DNA from: Sedimentisphaerales bacterium
GTDB lineage: Bacteria; Planctomycetota; Phycisphaerae; Sedimentisphaerales; Anaerohalosphaeraceae
NCBI GenBank assembly: GCA_016930745.1
Contig: JAFGGE010000010.1
Coordinates: 1 to 35,882, forward strand
Reading direction: 5' to 3'
Length of the DNA stretch: 35,882 nt
Part shown: piece by piece, positions 1 to 8,785 of the stretch
Layout: each line of letters starts with the position of its first letter
How positions within the stretch are numbered: the stretch's first letter is position 1
Made by a program: the position numbers and the translations under genes
The notes under the pieces: model-generated
The model's input: only the letters and a program-made list of their open reading frames with translations
Databases searched by the model: none
Told to the model about the DNA's origin: nothing

Positions 1-813
1 GGCGCTCAGCGGCTCAGCGAACCGAATCACGTCTTTGCCATCGAAATGGCCCGATCCGGTCGATTGGGTCCCGTTCATACGGTATACGCCGACATTCGCT
101 GGCGCGATGGACTGCGTCATGACTGGCTGCCGGCCGAACCGGAGCCTCCGAAGGAAGTACTGGACTGGGATCTCTGGCTGGGGCCATGTCCCTGGCGCCC
201 GTACAACAGCGGTTATGTGAATGGAGGGGGATGGTATCATTTTTATGATCTGGCGACCGATGTCGCCATGTGGGGCGCGCATACGGTGGCGCAGGCCCTG
301 GCCGGACTGGATATCTCGAAAATTGTTTCCATCGAGTTCGAGTATGCCGGTCCGGATCAGACCATGGTGACTCGTTTGTCCAACGGGGTCAAACTGGTGC
401 TGTTCCGCGTTGCCGGCTCGGTGTGGGATCCGTGCGAATATTGGCATGGCGCTTGCGGTGAGCGGTTCGATGGTCCCGGAGGATGGGTCGCGGCCGCCGA
501 CGGCTATGCCGGCCCGGATGTCTCCTCACCGGCGCTGCTGCGCGAATACAAGAAGGTGCTGGCCGACTATGTGGGCCGGACGCGGCGTCCGTTGAATCAT
601 GTGCGGGATTTCTTCGACTGTGTCCGTTCGCGCCGCCAGCCGGTGGCCAATCCCGAGGTCATGTCCCGATCCATGAACATCTGCCTGGCGGCGGATATCT
701 GCGAACAACTGAAGCGGAACCTGAAGTTCGACTTGCAGAAGTCCGAGTTTATCGGCGATCCGCAGGCCAATCGAATGCGGTCCCGCGCAATGCGTCCTCC
801 TTATGCAATCTAA
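1..813 (+). CDS. Gfo/Idh/MocA family oxidoreductase, C-terminal part (5' truncated by window edge)
   Basis: Frame 1 is open from base 1 (GAQRLSEPNHVFAIEMARSGRLGPVHTVYADIRW...), in the style of Gfo/Idh C-terminal domains; DWDLWLGPCPWRPYN and MWGAHT motifs match the paralogue at 5641..6918. Stop TAA at 811-813. Confidence 0.88.
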   Translation, partial: GAQRLSEPNHVFAIEMARSGRLGPVHTVYADIRWRDGLRHDWLPAEPEPPKEVLDWDLWLGPCPWRPYNSGYVNGGGWYHFYDLATDVAMWGAHTVAQALAGLDISKIVSIEFEYAGPDQTMVTRLSNGVKLVLFRVAGSVWDPCEYWHGACGERFDGPGGWVAAADGYAGPDVSSPALLREYKKVLADYVGRTRRPLNHVRDFFDCVRSRRQPVANPEVMSRSMNICLAADICEQLKRNLKFDLQKSEFIGDPQANRMRSRAMRPPYAI

Positions 814-1765
814 CCTGATCTATGGAGCAGGAGCCGTGGGACTGGGCCTGGCCAGTTGCCTGTTAAAGGCAGGCGATCATGTAGACCTTATCGCCCGGCA
901 AGCCACCGTCGAAGCCCTGCGAAAAAAGGGGTTGAATCGAACGGGGATCTTCGGAGATTTCCATGCCGACAACGACCGGTTCGGAAGTTTTTCGTGCCTG
1001 GACGATTTGCCCCCTCGCCGTTACGACTACATCCTCGTATGCGTCAAATCGTTTGCTTCCGCGGGCGCTGCCGACGACCTGGCGGCACACGAAGATCCGC
1101 GTTGGAAAAATCCCGCCATTGTGCTGTGCCAGAACGGATGGGGAAATGCGGAGGTATTTGCCGGGAGATTTCCTAAGTCGCGGATTTATAATGCCCGCGT
1201 TATTACCGGTTTTGAGAGGTCCGAACCGAACACGGTCGTCATTACGGTTCATGCCGATGATATCCATATTGGAAGCCTGTATGGAGGCGATGTGTCCCGG
1301 ACCGACGCCCTCTGCAGGGCCATTTGCGATGGCGGAGTGCCTTGCCGTACGACGGGGGCCATCGGAAAGGACCTCTGGGCCAAGATGCTTTACAATTGCG
1401 CCCTGAATGCGTTGGGGGCCATCCTGGACTGCCCATACGGCGCACTGGCGGCCAATGAAGCGACACGGTTTTTAATGGATCGCCTCGCGCATGAGGTGTT
1501 TATGGTAATGGAGGCGGCCGGACATCAGACGCACTTTGGGGACTCACGGGCTTTTCTGGACGCCTTCTATGACAGGCTGGTGCCCGCTACCGCGGAACAT
1601 CAATCTTCCACTCTGCAGGATATCCAGGCGGGTCGACGCACCGAGATCGACGCCTTAAACGGCGCGGTGATCGAACTGGCGCAACAATATAAGGCGGATG
1701 TTCCTTACAATCGGACTGTCTATCACCTGGTGAAGTTTCTCGAAGCCATGGCAGGGCGTGCTTGA
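803..1765 (+). CDS. Ketopantoate reductase-like (PanE/ApbA family) NAD(P)-dependent oxidoreductase
   Basis: N-terminal Rossmann motif LIYGAGAVGLGLASCLLKAGDHVDLIAR; GKDLWAKMLYNCALNALGAIL matches the PanE catalytic Lys/Asn region. ATG overlaps the upstream stop by 11 nt. Confidence 0.85.
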   Translation: MQSNLIYGAGAVGLGLASCLLKAGDHVDLIARQATVEALRKKGLNRTGIFGDFHADNDRFGSFSCLDDLPPRRYDYILVCVKSFASAGAADDLAAHEDPRWKNPAIVLCQNGWGNAEVFAGRFPKSRIYNARVITGFERSEPNTVVITVHADDIHIGSLYGGDVSRTDALCRAICDGGVPCRTTGAIGKDLWAKMLYNCALNALGAILDCPYGALAANEATRFLMDRLAHEVFMVMEAAGHQTHFGDSRAFLDAFYDRLVPATAEHQSSTLQDIQAGRRTEIDALNGAVIELAQQYKADVPYNRTVYHLVKFLEAMAGRA

Positions 1766-1860
1766 AACAGGACAATTCCCTCGATTTTGAAAAGAGAGGA
1801 TTCTGCTGCCCTTGGTTTTTTCTATGGATATAAAGAACCCCGTAGGTCCCTCAGGGAAGA

Positions 1861-2898
1861 CTAAAGAAGCCCTTCCAATTGCGTTGCGCCCAGTTGTCCG
1901 CAGGCGGCCTTGATACCGGCCCCGCGTTTGTAGCGGATCATCGTTTCGATCCCCGCCTCAGCGAGCCTATCGCGGAATTGATGAATCCGGTTTCGAGAGC
2001 TGGGATGGAAAGGGCAGCCGGAGTGTGGATTATATTCGATCAGATTCACTGCCGCATGAATGCCCTTGAGCTTGCGGGCCAGCGAGCGGGCATGATGATC
2101 GGCATCGTTGATTCCCTCGATCATGCAATATTCCATGGTGATCCGTCGGCCGCCGTGTTGTTGATAGCCTTGGACAGCGCGTAGAATCTGCTCGATCGGA
2201 TATTTCCCCGCTACAGGCATCAGCTTTGTACGCAGATCGTCGTCCGGCGCATGCAGAGAAACGGCCAGGCGGACCTGGAGGTTTTCACCGGCAAAGCGGC
2301 GGATCGAATCGGGCAGTCCGCAGGTGGAAACCGTGATATGCCGCTGCCCGATATTGTGCCCGTCCGGATGGTTCAGGATATGGATGGAGTCGATGGTGGC
2401 CTCATAATTATCAAACGGCTCACCCATTCCCATGTAAACGACGTTGTTCACTTTGCCGCATATCGCCACGGCCTGATTGACCTGCTCGACGATTTCGCCG
2501 GCGGTCAGATTCCGGGCAAACCCGAGCTTGCCGGTAGCACAGAAGGTACAACCCATCCGGCAGCCGGCCTGGCAGGAGATGCACAGGGTTTTCCGATCGT
2601 TTTCATCGGTTAATAAGACTGATTCGATCCGATTCTGATCGTGGAGCGCAAAGACGAATTTGACCGTTCCATCCGGATCGGTCAATTGATCGGCCGGTTG
2701 AATACGACCAATGCAATATCCCTGCCCGATAAGCTTGTCCCGAAAGGCCTTCGGCAGGGGGGTGATGTCATCGATCTGTTGGGTGTTCTTGCCGTGGATA
2801 AATGAAAAGAGATATTTGGCCAGAAAACGCTTGCCGCCCAGGGTGACGACGAGCGATTCGAGCTGTTCCAACGTCAAGCAGGTCAGGTCTTTTTCCAT
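1861..2898 (-). CDS. rlmN: 23S rRNA (adenine2503-C2)-methyltransferase RlmN, radical SAM
   Basis: CISCQAGCRMGCTFCATGKLGFARNLTAGEIVEQV (CxxxCxxC radical SAM motif), GMGEPFDNYEA, ISTCGLPDSIRR-type motif, LAVSLHAPDDDLRTKLMP, EYCMIEGIND. Confidence 0.96.
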   Translation of the reverse strand: MEKDLTCLTLEQLESLVVTLGGKRFLAKYLFSFIHGKNTQQIDDITPLPKAFRDKLIGQGYCIGRIQPADQLTDPDGTVKFVFALHDQNRIESVLLTDENDRKTLCISCQAGCRMGCTFCATGKLGFARNLTAGEIVEQVNQAVAICGKVNNVVYMGMGEPFDNYEATIDSIHILNHPDGHNIGQRHITVSTCGLPDSIRRFAGENLQVRLAVSLHAPDDDLRTKLMPVAGKYPIEQILRAVQGYQQHGGRRITMEYCMIEGINDADHHARSLARKLKGIHAAVNLIEYNPHSGCPFHPSSRNRIHQFRDRLAEAGIETMIRYKRGAGIKAACGQLGATQLEGLL

Positions 2899-2952
2899 GC
2901 CGCCCAGTATAACAAGTACCTGCCGTCAGGGGCAGTCGCAGGGAGGAAGGAA

Positions 2953-3072
2953 TCAGGCATACATCCCTTTTCGTCGCTTGGAAAGGGCCTTACGGCCGCC
3001 CTTGGTCCGCATTTTGGCTCGAAAACCCGATTTACGTGCCTTCTTAACCTTACTGTTACGCGCTGTTTCCAT
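2953..3072 (-). CDS. rpmH: 50S ribosomal protein L34 (39 aa; absent from supplied ORF track)
   Basis: Manual reverse-complement translation: METARNSKVKKARKSGFRAKMRTKGGRKALSKRRKGMYA*. The GFRAKMRTKGGRKALSKRRKG core matches the L34 signature (GFRxRMxTxxGRxxLxxRRxKG). In-frame TAA two codons upstream of the ATG fixes the start. Confidence 0.88.
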   Translation of the reverse strand: METARNSKVKKARKSGFRAKMRTKGGRKALSKRRKGMYA

Positions 3073-3157
3073 GTTTTATCCGTCGTCAAAAAAAGTCCTG
3101 CAGCGGGCCCGACCGCCTGCCTATCATCTCCAGCCGAACACCGGCAGGAAGGGGCGA

Positions 3158-3186
3158 ATCATACAGGACCGATTGTCCGAATGCAA
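3158..3186 (-). promoter_or_regulatory. Putative sigma70-type promoter for rpmH(-rlmN)
   Basis: Minus strand TTGCAT, 17-nt spacer TCGGACAATCGGTCCTG, TATGAT; about 80 nt 5' of the rpmH ATG. Confidence 0.45.
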
Positions 3187-3238
3187 GCAGATTTGGCCCG
3201 AAGGAGCGTTTTTTTAGCATTGTAATGGAGCTTGTTGC

Positions 3239-4723
3239 TCATCGTGTCATGGTCGCTTGCGGCCGAGTCTCCAGTATTTTTTTTGCTCTGTCCCGTGTTG
3301 TTTCGCTCTGGACGGTTTCGATCACCTTCTGCATGGCTGTCCGCACCTGGTTTGTGTTGTCTTTGCCGATCTTCTCGGCAATCAGCACGGCGGCGAGAGC
3401 CGCATCTTCTGCGATCTCGGGCTGATCCAGACAGGAGGCAGCCAGGACCAGAGACTCCGGCGTGGGGACTGTGCCCAGAGCGCCCAGCGCCAGGACTTTC
3501 TCCTCTTTGCGCATGGCCAGCTTCAACGCCTCGCTCAGCGTGGCGAAGTCCGCCGGGCGGTCCTTGCCGGGACTGGCCAGGCGGACTATTCCTCGCATCG
3601 CCAAAACATGGTTTCTCAAATCCTTGACGTCATAAGCCAGCTTTTTCAGATGAGCAATAGCGGCAGGATCGCTCCATCCGGCGAGCACACGTACCGCTTC
3701 GCCGCGGACGTCCTGGTCTTCGTCCTCCAAGAGGGCGACAACCACGTTCAGCGATTCTGGTCCCCCGGCTAAAGCGAGGGCATGCATCAAAGACATGCAT
3801 GTCGCCGCATCGGCCCCGTCAAAACCGGCAATCACGGCATCGGCGCATTTTGTTCGTTCGCGTCTGCATGTAGCCAGCAGCGCCAGTTCCGCCTGTTTGC
3901 GTTCGGATTTATCCGTGGACGATTTGAACCGCTTCACAAGAAACGTCGTGTGATTTTCATCCGCCATGACGCGAAGCGCGTCCAGGACAGCCAGCCGTAC
4001 CGCCAAGTCGGCATCGTCTTTGCTTTTGAGCGCCACGGGCAACGCTTCCTTCGCGTTGCGGTCCGTGAGCGCGGCAATCAGTTCGATTTTCCGTTTTGCA
4101 TCGGCGTTTGTAAGGATATCGATCATAACGGTGTTCATCTCTTTGCCGCGTACCTGCCGGAGGCTGTATCGGGCGGCTTCCTTTTCGGCGTTCGATCCTG
4201 TGGCGGCCATCCTGGCCAGTACGGGAAGATCATCGGGACTGGCCAGGCGGGAAAGGGCGCGTGTCGTCGCTACGCGAATGGCTTCGGTATCGCTGTCAAG
4301 CATCGTAAGGATCGCCGGGCGTGCAGTCGCGTCGTCCCGTTCTCCCAGCGCTTCGATCAGCAGGGCCTGTACGTCGGGCGTGAGTGTCGGCAACAGATCG
4401 GCGAAACGTCTGGTTGCGTCCTTGCCCGGCGCCGCCTCACGAATCTGCTGGATCGCCAGCATCCGCATGTCGTTGTCCGAGCCACGGAGCAATTCGATGA
4501 TCATATCCGCCACTTCATTGTCCTCGGCTCGCGCTTCGCCCGGCGGAAAAGGGCTAAGGCCGGCGAAGAACAAAAGGACGGCGCAAAGGAGAAAGCAGGC
4601 GTGTTGGCAGGGCGTCATCGCCTTTTTTGAGCCCTTTGGCGGAGATCCGCCCTTGGGCTTGGCTTTATCATGCGTAGCCGACACCAACCGCACCGACACC
4701 CCGCGCATTATGAATTGTCGCAT
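3239..4723 (-). CDS. HEAT-repeat protein, probably exported
   Basis: Repeated alpha-helical motifs (DDATARPAILTMLDSDTEAIRVATTRALSRLASPDDLPVLARMA etc.). Hydrophobic export-signal-like segment MTPCQHACFLLCAVLLFFAGLSPFPPGEARA, so the true start may be near 4618. Confidence 0.8.
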   Translation of the reverse strand: MRQFIMRGVSVRLVSATHDKAKPKGGSPPKGSKKAMTPCQHACFLLCAVLLFFAGLSPFPPGEARAEDNEVADMIIELLRGSDNDMRMLAIQQIREAAPGKDATRRFADLLPTLTPDVQALLIEALGERDDATARPAILTMLDSDTEAIRVATTRALSRLASPDDLPVLARMAATGSNAEKEAARYSLRQVRGKEMNTVMIDILTNADAKRKIELIAALTDRNAKEALPVALKSKDDADLAVRLAVLDALRVMADENHTTFLVKRFKSSTDKSERKQAELALLATCRRERTKCADAVIAGFDGADAATCMSLMHALALAGGPESLNVVVALLEDEDQDVRGEAVRVLAGWSDPAAIAHLKKLAYDVKDLRNHVLAMRGIVRLASPGKDRPADFATLSEALKLAMRKEEKVLALGALGTVPTPESLVLAASCLDQPEIAEDAALAAVLIAEKIGKDNTNQVRTAMQKVIETVQSETTRDRAKKILETRPQATMTR

Positions 4724-4824
4724 ATTCTTACTCTTCCTGATTTTGTCCTTTGTGGAAAAGCACGCACTGTTATGATGTCAGCGCGAGCTTCTTCTTGAAG
4801 GATCTGTTGATTGCCAAAGCGGTC

Positions 4825-5607
4825 TTACTTCATCGCCGCGGCGGTCAGGAGTCCTTTCATGGCGGCCACCTTTATGTGCTTCGGCTGGTCGTCGCTGTTT
4901 AATCCTTTATACAATGCTACCGCCTCGGACTTTTGGCCGTCGGCCAGCAACTGCTCGGCACAGATCAGGCAGGCGTCGGCTACCGGTACCTTCATACCGG
5001 CCGGCGCTTTTTTCACAAAGGTGCTTAATTCCTTGGCTGCTGCCGATGTGCCGATCAGGCCCAACGAACAGGCCGCGGCCCGGGCGACCAGGATATCGGA
5101 GTCTCCGAGATATTTTGCTATGGCCGTAACGCTTTTCTTATCGCGACGCACGCCGAGGGCGCCGATAATGCCGGGCTTGAGCTTGTTGCCGACTTGTGGG
5201 AGCACTTCCCGCATTGCCTCGGTCGCTTTCTCATCCGAAATGCGTTCCAGGGCATAGCGTGCGATGTGGGAGGTCTCCTCGGCCGGCAAAAGAGCAGCCA
5301 GGACCTGAATAGACCGGGCTGTGCCCACAATCCTGAGCTTGCGGCATACATAGTCCTGAGCCGCTCGCGAGATGCCGCCAGCCAGCGTGTCCGCCAGACG
5401 TTTTTCCAGCGCCTGACGCGCGGCGGCATCGCTTTGTGCGGCGAGGATCGCCTGATCGATTGGATTTAGGGTATTACGGTCAGCGCCCCAATCATACGTT
5501 TTGAGCGTTTCAAAAGCATGATCTACGGCGGCGGAGTCAATAGCGGCAGCGGCCATGACAGGGATTCCCGCCGCCGGCGTCATTTTGGTAATTTCTTGGC
5601 TTATCAT
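4825..5607 (-). CDS. HEAT-repeat protein
   Basis: FETLKTYDWGADRNTLNPIDQAI... ISRAAQDYVCRKLRIVGTARSIQVLAALL ... ARYALERI ... GIIGALGVRRDKKSVTAIAKYLGDSDILVARAAACSLGLIGT: HEAT-type repeats. Lies 33 nt downstream of the Gfo/Idh gene. Confidence 0.75.
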   Translation of the reverse strand: MISQEITKMTPAAGIPVMAAAAIDSAAVDHAFETLKTYDWGADRNTLNPIDQAILAAQSDAAARQALEKRLADTLAGGISRAAQDYVCRKLRIVGTARSIQVLAALLPAEETSHIARYALERISDEKATEAMREVLPQVGNKLKPGIIGALGVRRDKKSVTAIAKYLGDSDILVARAAACSLGLIGTSAAAKELSTFVKKAPAGMKVPVADACLICAEQLLADGQKSEAVALYKGLNSDDQPKHIKVAAMKGLLTAAAMK

Positions 5608-5640
5608 AATTCCATATCCTATTTGTAACGATCGCTTTGT

Positions 5641-6918
5641 TTACAGTACCCAAGGTTCTCTTCTTGCCACGTCGACAAGCCGGTTGGCTTCCTTGTCGTT
5701 AATAAACTCCTGGTTCGCTGAGTCCCATTTCAGCGACCGTTCCAATTCATAAGCAATAAGGAACAAGTGGCATACCGTTGCGGTATGGGCCGCAAATTCG
5801 ATATCGCGGAACGGCTTTTTGCGCGTCTTGACACAATCGATGAAGTCGCCATAGATGCCGCCCGTTCCGGCGTATCCGGGGACAGGCTTGGAAGGACCTT
5901 TTTCATTCGTGCCTTCCACATCCAGATTGCCTCTCCCCGGGTAATTGTGGTGGATAAGCTTTCCGTTCGGATAGCGGCAGGTCGCGAACTTCCTGCCGTT
6001 TTCGTTATGGAAAATGACTTCCTCGGGCTCCAGTTCCCGGACATCGATGGCGAACGTTGCACCGCCGAAATGATGAGCGCCCCAGTCGGTCATGCCGCCG
6101 CCGGAGTAATCCTTGAACGATCGCCAGCTTGTTCCGTCAATGCTGTAACTGCCGCTGCACCGGTGGGGATGGTAGGGGGCCCATGGGGCGGGACCAAGCC
6201 ACATATCCCAGTCAAAGCCGTCGGGAATGGGCTCGCCTTGCTTGTTGCAGTCCGTCGGAAGCGGCCCTACGTTAACGTTAATGGATTTGACGATGCCTTT
6301 GTCTCCATTCCAGCAGGCATCGACCGTCCCCCTGTAATCCTCAAGCACGCGCTGGCTGCCGCCGGATACCACCCGGCCATAACGCCGCGCGGCGTCGATC
6401 ATCAGCTTTCCTTCGCGGAGCGTTTTGGTTTCGGGTTTTTGGCAATAGATGTCCTTTCCATTGCGGCAGGCCTCGATCACGATGATCGCATGCCAGTGAT
6501 CCGGCGTGGCGCAGTGTACGGCATCGATATCCTCGCGGACCATTACTTCGCGAAAGTCCTTATAGGCTTTGCAGTCCGTATTGCCGTACTTTTGGTTCAC
6601 GCGATTGACCGAGCCGTCCCGGACATCCTTTTTTACGTCACATACGGCCACGTATTGTACATCGCCCCGACCCAGAAATGCCCCCAGGTCGCCTCGGCCC
6701 ATATTGCCGATGCCGATTCCGGCCATGACGATACGGTCGCTTGGCGCAGCGCTGCCGTCCTGGCCCAGCGCGGATGCCCGTATGAAGTACGGGATCGCTC
6801 CTGCGCCTGCCGCTGCTTTCAGAAATGTTCTTCGCCCCAGAGGCGCGCCAGGGTCATTCGTTCTTTTATTCTTCCGATTTGCCACGTGTTGATCCTTTCC
6901 TGAGTTCATTATGGACAA
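5641..6918 (-). CDS. Gfo/Idh/MocA family oxidoreductase with Tat-type signal
   Basis: GRRTFLKAAAGAGAIPYFIRASAL twin-arginine-like leader; RIVMAGIGIGNMGRGDLGAFLGRGDVQYVAVCDVKKD Rossmann; DAVHCATPDHWHAIIVIEACRNGKDIYCQKPETKTLREGKLMIDAARRYGRVVSGGSQR. Confidence 0.95.
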   Translation of the reverse strand: MSIMNSGKDQHVANRKNKRTNDPGAPLGRRTFLKAAAGAGAIPYFIRASALGQDGSAAPSDRIVMAGIGIGNMGRGDLGAFLGRGDVQYVAVCDVKKDVRDGSVNRVNQKYGNTDCKAYKDFREVMVREDIDAVHCATPDHWHAIIVIEACRNGKDIYCQKPETKTLREGKLMIDAARRYGRVVSGGSQRVLEDYRGTVDACWNGDKGIVKSINVNVGPLPTDCNKQGEPIPDGFDWDMWLGPAPWAPYHPHRCSGSYSIDGTSWRSFKDYSGGGMTDWGAHHFGGATFAIDVRELEPEEVIFHNENGRKFATCRYPNGKLIHHNYPGRGNLDVEGTNEKGPSKPVPGYAGTGGIYGDFIDCVKTRKKPFRDIEFAAHTATVCHLFLIAYELERSLKWDSANQEFINDKEANRLVDVARREPWVL

Positions 6919-7144
6919 TTCCTTAGAGCCAAGCCGATTCTGAATCTTGATACGTTATAAAACTCTCGCATGCCTAACAAGAGCAATCTCCTGGATGGTT
7001 TATCTCTACATAACCGCCGAGGGGTTTCCGCTGATACGGAAAGAATTTTTGAGTCCATGGTCATAGATAATAATTATACTCCCAAAGCAAGACAAATCAA
7101 GGGAAAAACAGGGACTTGCCTCGTACGCAGGATAGGCACACGGT

Positions 7145-8776
7145 TCATTTTTCCCGTCTGACCCGCCATTCGCCGAGCATACGTTTGAAACGATGCAGAA
7201 TGCCGTCCGGGGCCAGGTCCGGCGGGATCGTAGCGGAAACACGCAGCTTCTCCATCGCCTCCGCATTCTCCCTGGCACGTGCCGCCGCCAGGTCCGAGAG
7301 CACACGCGGAATTTCCTCACGAAGCGATAGAAGGCGTGTGAAGGCATCCCGATCAAACTCCAGTACTTCGCAATCTGTTTGGGCGGTCATGGTCGCGCTT
7401 CTTGGCACGCCGGTCAGCAGGCTCATCTCGCCGAACAGCGCCCCGGGCTGTAATTCGAATTCAACGGGTGGGGCGCCGTCAGCACTCGTAATGCATCCCT
7501 TCACCTTTCCCCGCACCAATACGTAAAACGATTCCCCCTCTTCATTTTGGCGCATCAAGACTTCCCCGTACGTGAACTTCGCGCGTTTCAAATCTTTGGC
7601 CACCGCCTCCAACTCGTCACGGCTGAGCATGCAGGCTCCCCCGGGGCCGGCCATGAGCTTGCGTCCAAAATCGCTGCCGAGCAAATCGTCGACAATGCTC
7701 TCGATCTCCGACGCCAACGGTTTCTCATACTGCTGTGCATGAACCGCGTGCAAAAAATTGTCGAGCAAACGCCCGCTCATGGGGAAGGGGATCTCGATCC
7801 CGCGGCGCTGAAATTTGTACCAGATCATCCGCATCACATGGCCTTCGATCATCGTGCGTTGTTCGTATTGGTTCGACCAGAATCGCAGAACGTATTCGAT
7901 GCAGAAATCCCGGAAGCCGGTCACATACGCGTCGGGAGCCGGTTTTTTTTCAACCGTCGGCACGTTTTGCGCCGCTTCGACCAGGGCGGCGATGACATCC
8001 CCCGGGGCGTCGCCGTAGCTGGCTGCCACCGATACTTCGTGTCGGCGCAAACTGTTGAATACGGTGAAGTTACGCAGGATTGCGTCGGCCAGCTTGCCGT
8101 TGGGGATGATCAGGACATGGCCGCCGAGGGTGCGCAGCCGCGTTTCGCGCCAATTCACCAGGGTCACCTGCCCGATTGTACCATCCACCTCGATCCAGTC
8201 TCCCACCGACATGGAACGACAGGCATGCAGGGACATCCCCGCCAGGAGATTGCCGAGTACGCCCTGCATAGCGAAACCGATGACGCCGGTCACGATCGCC
8301 GTCGACGTGAGCAGCACGGAGATTTCTTTATTGAGATAGAACCGGATCAGCAGGAAGGCCACTGCCAGCATGATCGCCAACCGCAGCAATCCGCGGGAAA
8401 GCCGGCTGAGCGGGCAGGTCCTTCCTAACTGCGTAAAACCTTCTACCAATAGCCCTTCTAAAAATCGGATGACGGCATAAATGCCCCAGAACAGCAGCCA
8501 CACTTCGTGATACGCAGACCAGTCCTTCAGATCCTGAACATATTTCAGCCAGTAGATCAGCGGCGTCGAAAACACCAGCACAAATAGGGCAAATGCGGGA
8601 TAACTCAGCAATACGCCGATAAACTGTCGTCCGGAGCGCAACCGGGATTCCACAGCGTTCAAAACGTCAATCCGGCGACGAATGAAAGAAACAAATAGAT
8701 AGGCAGCCAGCAATACACCCAGCGCCGATGCTACATTGTGAATATAAGGCAATACCGGTTCAAGCCATTTCAGCAT
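7145..8776 (-). CDS. MscS-family mechanosensitive channel with C-terminal cyclic-nucleotide-binding domain
   Basis: GVIGFAMQGVLGNLLAGMSLHACRSMSVGDWIEVDGTIGQVTLVNWRETRLRTLGGHVLIIPNGKL matches MscS TM3/beta domain; C-terminal YGEVLMRQNEEGESFYVLVRGKVKG...GALFGEMSLLTGVPRSATMTAQTDCEVLEFDRDAF matches the cNMP-binding domain including the phosphate-binding cassette. Confidence 0.93.
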   Translation of the reverse strand: MLKWLEPVLPYIHNVASALGVLLAAYLFVSFIRRRIDVLNAVESRLRSGRQFIGVLLSYPAFALFVLVFSTPLIYWLKYVQDLKDWSAYHEVWLLFWGIYAVIRFLEGLLVEGFTQLGRTCPLSRLSRGLLRLAIMLAVAFLLIRFYLNKEISVLLTSTAIVTGVIGFAMQGVLGNLLAGMSLHACRSMSVGDWIEVDGTIGQVTLVNWRETRLRTLGGHVLIIPNGKLADAILRNFTVFNSLRRHEVSVAASYGDAPGDVIAALVEAAQNVPTVEKKPAPDAYVTGFRDFCIEYVLRFWSNQYEQRTMIEGHVMRMIWYKFQRRGIEIPFPMSGRLLDNFLHAVHAQQYEKPLASEIESIVDDLLGSDFGRKLMAGPGGACMLSRDELEAVAKDLKRAKFTYGEVLMRQNEEGESFYVLVRGKVKGCITSADGAPPVEFELQPGALFGEMSLLTGVPRSATMTAQTDCEVLEFDRDAFTRLLSLREEIPRVLSDLAAARARENAEAMEKLRVSATIPPDLAPDGILHRFKRMLGEWRVRREK

Positions 8777-8785
8777 AGTTATCCC

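Noticed and set aside
2883-3089. 68-aa minus-strand ORF from the track
   Set aside because: Overlaps rpmH in a different frame; the L34 frame has clear family signature.
3782-4775. Plus-strand ORFs of 282 aa and 269 aa
   Set aside because: Both antisense to the HEAT-repeat gene; Ser/Arg/Ala-biased translations typical of shadow ORFs.
5767-6903. 378-aa plus-strand ORF
   Set aside because: Fully antisense to a clearly identified Gfo/Idh oxidoreductase; translation shows no family motifs. Treated as a shadow ORF.
6919-7144. 63-aa plus-strand ORF (6970..7161) and weak promoter-like TATAAC near 6955
   Set aside because: ORF lacks motifs and runs into the antisense of the MscS gene; the promoter's possible -35 has only a 15-nt spacing.
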